In this document: piece by piece, positions 7,850-13,031 of the stretch
How positions within the stretch are numbered: position 1 is the stretch's first letter
Layout of the letters: every line of letters begins with the position of its first letter
Source: Bacteroidales bacterium
Lineage (GTDB): Bacteria; Bacteroidota; Bacteroidia; Bacteroidales; Bacteroidaceae
DNA: 13,031 nt
Reading direction: 5' to 3'
Assembly: GCA_004555245.1 (NCBI GenBank)
Contig: SFIS01000069.1
Coordinates: 1 to 13,031 of the forward strand
Position numbers and translations under genes: made by a program
Notes under the pieces: generated by a model
The model's database searches: none
The model's input: only the letters and a program-made list of their open reading frames with translations
Told to the model about the DNA's origin: nothing

Positions 7850-7881
7850 CCTCCCCGTTTCCTCCCCGTTTCCTCCCCGTA
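7850..7881 (+). repeat. 11-bp tandem repeat next to palindromic copy 3
   Basis: CCTCCCCGTTT occurs twice in a row (7850-7860, 7861-7871), followed by a third, shortened unit (7872-7881) that runs into the palindromic element. The plus strand is nearly G-free. The opposite strand has regularly spaced GGGG runs and could form a G-quadruplex. Confidence 0.8.
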
Positions 7882-7913
7882 TTCTTCGACCAGGTCGAAG
7901 AACACACAACCCC
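7876..7913 (+). repeat. Dispersed 38-bp palindromic element, copy 3
   Basis: The palindromic core is at 7882-7902, with arms TTCTTCGACC and GGTCGAAGAA and the central base complementary to copies 1 and 2. This copy is therefore inverted on the plus strand but has the same orientation relative to the genes it precedes. The core ends 26 bases before the ATG at 7929. Flanking CCCGTA on the left and the ACCCC side on the right are conserved with the other copies. Confidence 0.85.
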
Positions 7914-7928
7914 AAAACCCGAAAGACA

Positions 7929-8945
7929 ATGAAACATCTGACATATTTCCTGCTGTTGCTGCTGCTCTGCAGCTGCCACAACACAAAGCCTGCGGAAAGC
8001 GTGACAGCCGAGCCCGCCACCGCCGTCGGGCCTCTCTTCATGGCAGATTCGGCATACGCCTACTGCCAGCGCCAGTGCGACTTCGGTCCGCGCACGATGA
8101 ACAGCCGCGCCCACGACGACTGCCGCGACTGGATAGCGGCGGAGTTCCGCCGCCACGGCTGCGACGTCACGTTGCAGAAGGCAGAGCTGAAAGGCTATGA
8201 CGGCACGATGCTGAAAGCCACGAACATCATAGCGCGCTACACCCCGAAAGCCCTGCTCCCGGGCGACACGACAGCCCGTCCGCGCCGTATGCTGCTCTGC
8301 GCACACTACGACACGCGTCCGTGGGCAGACAACGACGCCGACGAGAAGAACCACCGCACACCGGTCATGGGAGCCAACGACGGCGCATCGGGCGTTGCCG
8401 TGATGCTTGAGGTGGCGCGCCTGCTCAGCTCAGCCGATTCCGCCGCCGTCGCCGTAGAGTTTGTATGCTTCGACGCAGAAGACTACGGCACGCCGCAATG
8501 GCACGACGGAGACAGCCAGGTGGAGGACCCCTGGGCACTCGGCGCACAGCACTGGGCACGACAGTATGCCGCCGAAGGGAGGACGGACATCGCATACGGC
8601 ATCCTCCTTGACATGGTGGGAGGCGAAGGGGCACGCTTCTTTAAGGAGGGGATGTCGCTTGAACTCGCACGCGAACTGACTGACACCGTATGGAAGGCGG
8701 CGGAGACAGCCGGATACGGCACGATGTTCCCCACAGCGGCAGGAGGCTATGTCACCGACGACCATGTGCCCGTGAACAACGTAGCACACATACCGTGTAC
8801 GGACATCATACCCTATTACGCCGACTGTCCACAATCCTCGTTCGGCCCGACATGGCACACCGTCAACGACACGATGGAGCATATCTCTAAACATACGCTG
8901 CTGGCTGTCGGGCAGACTATCATACAGATGATTTACAGCAAGTGA
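7929..8945 (+). CDS. Glutaminyl-peptide cyclotransferase-like M28 lipoprotein
   Basis: A 338-residue M28-fold protein with a lipoprotein signal: hydrophobic LTYFLLLLLL followed by lipobox LCSC with Cys16 as the acylated residue. It should sit in the periplasm, attached to a membrane. Metal-site residues resemble glutaminyl cyclases: AHYDTRPWADND (125-136), Asp151 in GANDGASG, Glu184-Asp185 in FDAEDYG, Asp228, DDHVP (277-281) and WHT with His310. DDHVP and WHT match the DDHIP and WHT blocks of human glutaminyl cyclase closely, favouring cyclase over plain aminopeptidase. The reaction would convert N-terminal Gln of exported proteins to pyroglutamate. An M28 aminopeptidase is the main alternative. 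It lies after a 93-base gap behind the fused peptidase, and its stop overlaps a possible GTG start of the next gene, suggesting one transcript. Confidence 0.85.
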   Translation: MKHLTYFLLLLLLCSCHNTKPAESVTAEPATAVGPLFMADSAYAYCQRQCDFGPRTMNSRAHDDCRDWIAAEFRRHGCDVTLQKAELKGYDGTMLKATNIIARYTPKALLPGDTTARPRRMLLCAHYDTRPWADNDADEKNHRTPVMGANDGASGVAVMLEVARLLSSADSAAVAVEFVCFDAEDYGTPQWHDGDSQVEDPWALGAQHWARQYAAEGRTDIAYGILLDMVGGEGARFFKEGMSLELARELTDTVWKAAETAGYGTMFPTAAGGYVTDDHVPVNNVAHIPCTDIIPYYADCPQSSFGPTWHTVNDTMEHISKHTLLAVGQTIIQMIYSK

Positions 8946-8965
8946 CAAACTCTCTTCTCTTGAAT

Positions 8966-9613
8966 ATGGAAATGCCGAAGGCCTTGTTCTACATCTCTCT
9001 CCTCGCCGCTCTCTTCTGCCGCCCCGCACGCTGCGCCGCACAGCAGACAGCGGGCGGAAGCCCTGTCTCCGCCACGTCGCCCACCTTCACGCCGATGATA
9101 AAGATCGACAAGGTGATGCTCGACGGCGATTCGGTGAAGCATGTGGAGATGAACAAGATCTACTGCTATCCGCCGAAGCACTTCAGCAGTCTGAAAGAGC
9201 GCAGGAAATACGACCGCATGGTGTACAACGTGAAGCGCGTGCTGCCTATTGCAAAGGAAATCCGCCGGATAATGATAGAGACCTACGAATACATGCAGAC
9301 GCTGCCGTCGAAGAAAGACCGCGAGCAGCATCTGAAACGTGTGGAGAAGGGTATAAAGGAGCAATACACGCCGCGCATGAAACGTCTGACACTGACGCAG
9401 GGCAAGCTGCTCATAAAGCTCGTCCACCGCGAGTGCAACTCCACCGGCTTTGAGCTTATCAACGCCTTCATAGGTCCGGTGAAGGCAGGCATCTACCAGG
9501 TCTTCGCCTGGACCTTCGGCGCATCGTTGAAAAAGACCTACAACCCCGCCGACAATCCGGAAGATGCCGAGATAGAACGCATCGCACGGCTTGTCGAGGC
9601 GGGACAGCTGTAG
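8966..9613 (+). CDS. DUF4294 domain secreted protein
   Basis: A 215-residue protein of the Bacteroidota-specific DUF4294 family, role unknown. After a short variable region comes the conserved block: YCYPPKHFSS, a KRVLPIAKEIRRIMIETYEYMQ stretch (split here as two halves of one helix), the LTQGKLLIKLVHREC motif, FIGPVKAGIYQVFAWTFG, and the ending RLVEAGQL. The N-terminus has a hydrophobic core ISLLAALF and a plausible signal peptidase I site after CAA, leaving Gln26 as the first mature residue. The start at 8966 gives the most normal signal peptide; a GTG at 8942 overlaps the upstream stop and an ATG at 8972 is also possible. The adjacent upstream gene encodes a probable glutaminyl cyclase that could act on this Gln. 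Confidence 0.85.
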   Translation: MEMPKALFYISLLAALFCRPARCAAQQTAGGSPVSATSPTFTPMIKIDKVMLDGDSVKHVEMNKIYCYPPKHFSSLKERRKYDRMVYNVKRVLPIAKEIRRIMIETYEYMQTLPSKKDREQHLKRVEKGIKEQYTPRMKRLTLTQGKLLIKLVHRECNSTGFELINAFIGPVKAGIYQVFAWTFGASLKKTYNPADNPEDAEIERIARLVEAGQL

Positions 9614-9726
9614 GCGGCGGGCTGTCCTGCCTGCCGTGCGGCGCATACGGCATCCGCCTGCCGTGCGGCACATCAGCCGTTCTCCCCCTTCACGTTCCCT
9701 CTCCCCAGTTCTCTCTCGTCAGGATG
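9614..9726. repeat. Convergent gap with 14-bp direct repeat and small hairpins
   Basis: GCCTGCCGTGCGGC occurs at 9629-9642 and again at 9656-9669. TGCCGT (9632-9637) can pair with ACGGCA (9646-9651), and each repeat carries a GCCG-TG-CGGC palindrome. These could form the 3'-end structure for one or both convergent genes, although no U tract follows. Bases about 9675-9720 are C/T-rich and G-poor on the plus strand, after the DUF4294 stop. Confidence 0.5.
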
Positions 9727-12345
9727 TCATTCTTCCTTTCCGGCGGGCAGTACGAGGCGGAAGCCTATGGGCGCCGAGCCTGCCTCGAGCGACGTGTCCT
9801 GACGGTAGGTGGGGCGGCAGACGGCGGCGGGCGAGGTGCAGCTGCCACCTCTTATTATATGGTAAGTCCCGGAAGCGGCGCCCGCAGGGTTTGTCTGGTG
9901 CGAGGCGGGGTATGCGCCGTAATAGTCAGAACACAGTTCCCAGACATTGCCCAGCATGTCGTATATGCCGAGGCTGTTGGGATGCAGCGAGCCGACGGGT
10001 GCGGTGTGCATCCCGCTGTTTGCGGCGTGCCATGCCATGCTGTCGGGCTCTGCCCTATCGTTGCCGTTGCCGGAAGTCTCTCCGCGGCGGCTTTTTTCGT
10101 TTGTGCCCTGCTGTCCGCCGCGCGCGGCGTATTCCCATTCCGCTTCGGTAGGCAGGCGGTAGTTGCGGCCCGTCTCCTCGTTCAGACGCTCGATGAATTT
10201 CCTTATCTCTTTCAGCGTGACGTTGCAGACGGGATAGTCGCCGTTCTTGCTCCTCCCCTCCTTCGTCTTCTTCATCACGGCATACCACTGCCGCTGCGTC
10301 ACCTCGTAACGTGAGATGTAGAACGTGGAGAGCGTCACCTTGTGACGCGGGGCCTCGTCGGCGTCGGCGCCGGCAAGCGTGGTGCTGTCGCTGCCCATCA
10401 TGAATGTGCCGCCTTCCACCTCCACCATCTGCAGGTCGAGATATTTCTCGAAAGCCGCCGCCTCGACGGGCGTGTTCTTCCTCTCGGTGAAGAAGAGGTA
10501 GTAAGCCGCCGACAATCCGACGACGAGCGTAATGACGGCGGCAATCCAGCGTTTGCGTATCCTCCGCGCTTTCTTCTCGTAGAATATCGTGTCGTCATCC
10601 ACTCTCGGCAGCATGTCGAGAAACTCCTGCACGTTGGCGAGACGCTTCGCCTTCATCGGCTGCATGGCGGCCTTGATGGCGTCGATGCTCTTCTGGCTGA
10701 CGTTCTTCTTCACGAGCGGCATGGTGGCGAGGCCGTTGTTGAGCACATCGACGGCGCTGTTCGGGGCGTATGCGGTCAGGAGCTTGTAGTATGTCCCGCC
10801 CAGGGCATAGACATCGATGGCGGGCGAGAACTCCACCTCGTTGTCCCTGTCCACCTGCTCGAGCGGCGCATAGCCCGTCGTGCCGAAGCCGAGGTGTGCG
10901 CTCGATTCCGGGTCCCCGTTATCGACATATCGTTTTGCGAGGCCGAAGTCAATGAGCTTCAGCGTCCCCGTGCTGTCAGAGCGCATGATGTTCGCCGGCT
11001 TCACGTCGAGGTGCAGCATCTTGTTGGTGTGTATGTAGAGCAGTGCGGAGCCTATCTGCCTGATACATCTTATAGCCTCGCGCTCCGGCAGACCGTTGCG
11101 TTTGTTGACATAGTCGTTGAGCGAGCCGCCCGGCAGATACTCCATCGTGTAGTAGATGGTGTTGTTCGCCTCGAACACCTCCAGCACGCGCACGATGTTC
11201 GGGTGTGTGAGCGACGCGAGTTTCTCCGCCTCGTTGCGGAAGCGCTCGGCATAGCTCTTCACCTTCGAATCGGGCGAGATTTCTATCAGCTCGCCGCCCT
11301 CGCGCTTCATCTCCTTGTGCATGAAGAACTCCTTCATCGCCATCTTCACGCCGGTGCGTATCGTGCCGAGCTGTCCCTGCATCGCGATGCTGGTGTTGAC
11401 GAGATATGTTATGCCGAAAGCTCCCTGCCCCAGGACTTTCTCCACCTCGTAGGTGTAGTTCTGGCTTTTCAGCACCGTGCCGGCGGGCAGGGCGGAATCC
11501 GGCTTCGTCTTCCCCTTCACGTTCAGCACGTCCTTCACCCTGACGATGTACGCCGTGTGGTTGTCGCGGTTGTGGAGACATTCGTGCAGCAGGCGTTGCG
11601 TGAGTTCCACGTCGCTGTAGTTCGGGTCGGTCACGACATCGCACAGCTCCTGGTCGTCCATCACCTCGAACACTCCGTCCGTACACAGCATGAAGATGTC
11701 TCCCGGCTGTATGTCGGTGATGTGGTCGATGTCCGCCTCCGGCCTGTATCCCCGCTGCGCCATCATCGACCGCGAGAGGATATGCCTCCGGCTCGACAGC
11801 TTTGCCTGCGCCGCCGTTATCTCCCCGCGCTCCATCATCTCGTTCACCATCGTGTGGTCTTTCGTGACGAAGAGCACCTTTGCAGGTTTTCCCGCCGCCG
11901 CCGGCCTGAAGTGATAGACGCGGCTGTCTCCGATGTGCGCTATCGTCGCACCCTCGGCGTGGAACTTCAGCATCGCCATCGTGGTGCCCATCTTGCGCAC
12001 GTCTCTCGGGCTCTCCGCCTTCAGCAGTGCGTCGAGGGCTTCATCCACGGCATGGTGTATCATCTCGTCGCTGAATGCGCCCTCGATGGTGGTGTTGCTG
12101 AGCAGAGCGTTGCTCATCGTCTTGCACACGATGTGGCTCGCCACCTCGCCGCGGTCGTGTCCGCCCATACCGTCGCAGACGATGAAGAGACGCTGGTCGG
12201 TGTGCGGCGTGCCGTCGTAGTAGCACCAGTTGCGCTGCGTCTCGTCATAGTGGCAGGGGTCGATGAAAGGCGGGAAGAAGGCGTCTTCCTGGTTTGTGCG
12301 CAGGCCGATGTCCTGCATCGCATAGGCGTTGATGATATAGTTCAT
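9727..12345 (-). CDS. PP2C phosphatase-Ser/Thr kinase-TM-SUMF1/FGE fusion
   Basis: An 872-residue protein with four parts. PP2C phosphatase (about 8-270): DGMGG at 58-62, GDSR at 139-142, TDG at 222-224, RDN at 260-262. Ser/Thr kinase (about 299-585): glycine loop GQGAFG (306-311), Lys338 in MAMKEFF, HLDVKPAN (445-452), DFG (466-468), APLEQ (493-497). HLD in place of HRD makes it a non-RD kinase. A basic stretch and one membrane helix (about 600-619) follow. Last comes an SUMF1/FGE-sulfatase domain (about 636-867) with VEGGTFMMGS, RLPTEAEWEYAARGG, GNVWELC and RGGS...GFRLVLP. N-terminus in the cytoplasm and FGE-like domain outside is the expected topology. The FGE catalytic Cys pair is incomplete: Ser838 stands at the first position and Cys843 at the second, so formylglycine synthesis is unlikely and a sensing or binding role more so. 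It has its own promoter. Confidence 0.92.
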   Translation of the reverse strand: MNYIINAYAMQDIGLRTNQEDAFFPPFIDPCHYDETQRNWCYYDGTPHTDQRLFIVCDGMGGHDRGEVASHIVCKTMSNALLSNTTIEGAFSDEMIHHAVDEALDALLKAESPRDVRKMGTTMAMLKFHAEGATIAHIGDSRVYHFRPAAAGKPAKVLFVTKDHTMVNEMMERGEITAAQAKLSSRRHILSRSMMAQRGYRPEADIDHITDIQPGDIFMLCTDGVFEVMDDQELCDVVTDPNYSDVELTQRLLHECLHNRDNHTAYIVRVKDVLNVKGKTKPDSALPAGTVLKSQNYTYEVEKVLGQGAFGITYLVNTSIAMQGQLGTIRTGVKMAMKEFFMHKEMKREGGELIEISPDSKVKSYAERFRNEAEKLASLTHPNIVRVLEVFEANNTIYYTMEYLPGGSLNDYVNKRNGLPEREAIRCIRQIGSALLYIHTNKMLHLDVKPANIMRSDSTGTLKLIDFGLAKRYVDNGDPESSAHLGFGTTGYAPLEQVDRDNEVEFSPAIDVYALGGTYYKLLTAYAPNSAVDVLNNGLATMPLVKKNVSQKSIDAIKAAMQPMKAKRLANVQEFLDMLPRVDDDTIFYEKKARRIRKRWIAAVITLVVGLSAAYYLFFTERKNTPVEAAAFEKYLDLQMVEVEGGTFMMGSDSTTLAGADADEAPRHKVTLSTFYISRYEVTQRQWYAVMKKTKEGRSKNGDYPVCNVTLKEIRKFIERLNEETGRNYRLPTEAEWEYAARGGQQGTNEKSRRGETSGNGNDRAEPDSMAWHAANSGMHTAPVGSLHPNSLGIYDMLGNVWELCSDYYGAYPASHQTNPAGAASGTYHIIRGGSCTSPAAVCRPTYRQDTSLEAGSAPIGFRLVLPAGKEE

Positions 12346-12372
12346 ACGGTGTTAGTGTTGGTGATTGTGGTG

Positions 12373-12404
12373 CAAAGATAGTGTTTTGTACTGTAATAAA
12401 CGAA
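12373..12404 (-). promoter_or_regulatory. Bacteroidota-type promoter of the phosphatase-kinase gene
   Basis: Minus strand: TATCTTTG at 12373-12380 is a perfect -7 box ending 27 bases before the ATG at 12345. A -33 candidate TTCG (12401-12404, one mismatch to TTTG) lies 20 bases upstream. The -7 call is strong, the -33 weaker. Confidence 0.7.
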
Positions 12405-12682
12405 TGTTTCACCGTTTTTTTTGCAGACGCCGAGCAGTGTGCGGCATACCCATGCCAATGCCCATGCCCGCACCCCTGACTATTTTTACAACAGTTAACA
12501 TAGTGTTACACCTCTTAACTCTAAATACTCCCGTAAAAACCGCCGCCGCCTGCCGCGCCATGAAATCCGCAGATTTTCGGCGTTTTCTCATGTCATTGTG
12601 CTGCAATGTGTTACGGGAACCGAGTCCCCATACACTAATTCCAGGAGTTGCAAAATAGTCAAAGTGAGCCTGCAAGAGATAT

Positions 12683-12701
12683 TGTCTTGGCACGCAAGAC
12701 A
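12683..12701. other. Perfect 7-bp stem-loop in the gene-free region
   Basis: TGTCTTG (12683-12689) and CAAGACA (12695-12701) enclose loop GCACG. It could be an RNA hairpin or a dimer binding site. It is the first of three stems in a row that ends at the terminator-like site at 12776-12799. Confidence 0.55.
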
Positions 12702-12729
12702 GACTGTATGACGGGGTAAAACAAACACA

Positions 12730-12759
12730 GTGGCGACGCAAAACATATTGTCACGCCAC
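12730..12759. other. 6-bp stem with 18-base loop
   Basis: GTGGCG (12730-12735) pairs with CGCCAC (12754-12759). On its own this is weak. It gains interest only because it lies between the 12683 hairpin and the terminator-like site. Confidence 0.35.
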
Positions 12760-12775
12760 AATTCTGACCGTTTTC

Positions 12776-12799
12776 CGCCATCTCGGAGGCGTTTTTTTT
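12776..12799 (+). terminator. Intrinsic terminator-like hairpin followed by T8
   Basis: CGCC-A-TC (12776-12782) pairs with GAGGCG (12786-12791) around a 3-base loop with one bulged A, directly followed by eight T (12792-12799). This is the only site in the window with the classic stem-plus-U-tract form. No gene precedes it on the plus strand, so it would have to end a small RNA or antisense transcript. Confidence 0.45.
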
Positions 12800-13014
12800 A
12801 TGTCCTGACAATAAAATGACGACAAGTCTTGGAATTTTCCTTCAAAAACCACGTCGCTTTCCTGACCCCGGAAACAGTTAACGAAAGTGAAAATTCTGCA
12901 CGTCCCGCACGTGTGTATTTTTTGCGTTTTGATTTTTACGACAACACATCCTCGTACTTTTTTAAACGACAACACAGACAACAATGACAACGGGAAGAAC
13001 GGGCGCAACTGGGG

Positions 13015-13031
13015 ATGTCACGAAGTGACAT
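13015..13031. repeat. Perfect inverted repeat at the window edge
   Basis: ATGTCAC (13015-13021) and GTGACAT (13025-13031) enclose GAA. The window ends exactly at the second arm, so the stem may continue. It could be an operator, a terminator stem of a neighbouring gene, or a dispersed repeat; nothing further can be said without the flanking sequence. Confidence 0.5.

Larger units (their letters stand above)
12346..13031. other. 686-base region without a convincing gene
   Basis: Apart from the kinase promoter, no reading frame here has a recognisable domain, a good start or normal codon use. Open frames on the minus strand at 12409-12741 and 12751-13008 look like chance. Visible structure includes a 9-bp imperfect stem at 12439-12447/12464-12473, CATTG/CAATG at 12594-12608, GGGA/TCCC at 12615-12628, and the stem-loops listed separately. 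An 11-base direct repeat ACGACAACACA lies at 12938-12948 and 12966-12976. CACGT/ACGTG at 12899-12913 is followed by T6 at 12918-12923, a weak second terminator-like site. No tRNA or known structural RNA was recognised. Confidence 0.6.

Noticed and set aside
8966..9040. DUF4294 protein as a lipoprotein with a Cys in LAALFC
   Set aside because: Phe directly before the Cys does not fit a lipobox; a signal peptidase I site after CAA is more plausible.
9727..9900. SUMF1/FGE domain as the variable target of a diversity-generating retroelement
   Set aside because: This fold is a known target type, but no reverse transcriptase and no second near-copy of the 3' end (template repeat) was seen in the window.
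10342..12381. Long plus-strand open frame (679 codons) opposite the phosphatase-kinase gene
   Set aside because: No recognisable domain and Arg/Val/His-rich composition. The opposite strand carries clear PP2C and kinase motifs.
12409..13008. Two minus-strand open frames (110 and 85 codons) in the gene-free region
   Set aside because: No domain, poor codon use, and they overlap stem-loops and the terminator-like site. Kept as noncoding, although a repeat-derived short ORF cannot be excluded.

Overview
The window looks like chromosomal DNA from the phylum Bacteroidota, order Bacteroidales, possibly Prevotellaceae. Three things support this. Four AT-rich gene starts carry the phylum's promoter form, a TTG-type -33 box and a TAnnTTTG -7 box 19-20 bases apart. 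Shine-Dalgarno sites are absent or weak. Several products belong to Bacteroidota-typical families: DUF4294, the AAA-ATPase-like/DUF1703 family, an M28 glutaminyl cyclase-type lipoprotein, and an LTA-synthase-like sulfatase-fold transferase. Genes are GC-rich and promoter gaps are AT-rich. I cannot name a genus from sequence alone.

Layout. Bases 1-947 (minus) hold the N-terminal 315 codons of an AAA-ATPase-like protein with its own promoter. Bases 1094-5066 (minus) form an apparent two-gene unit: an MsbA-type ABC exporter followed by a membrane-anchored LTA-synthase-like phospho-group transferase. It is driven from a promoter at 5106-5136 and closed by a 16-bp hairpin at 1041-1079. A divergent promoter at 5241-5271 reads rightward into an Lrp/AsnC regulator. 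The next genes on the plus strand are a fused C26 gamma-glutamyl hydrolase-M19 dipeptidase, a glutaminyl-peptide cyclotransferase lipoprotein, and a DUF4294 secreted protein. Facing them (minus, 9727-12345) is a single protein that joins a PP2C phosphatase, a Ser/Thr kinase, one membrane helix and an SUMF1/FGE-like domain. Bases 12346-13031 show no convincing gene but carry several stem-loops and a terminator-like hairpin.

How the parts may work together. The exporter and the transferase fit a cell-envelope glycolipid job. The fused hydrolase-dipeptidase could remove a gamma-glutamyl group and then cut the remaining dipeptide in one polypeptide. The cyclotransferase sits directly before a gene whose predicted mature protein begins with Gln, which fits the known Bacteroidota tendency for exported proteins to start with pyroglutamate. 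The phosphatase-kinase protein looks like a self-contained transmembrane signalling device with an external SUMF1-like head.

The main unexplained signal is a dispersed 38-bp palindromic element present in three copies. It always lies in a gap between same-strand genes, in the same orientation relative to transcription. The copy nearest the downstream gene lies 26-36 bases before its start codon. A related pattern is strongly C-rich, G-poor coding-strand sequence after several stop codons.
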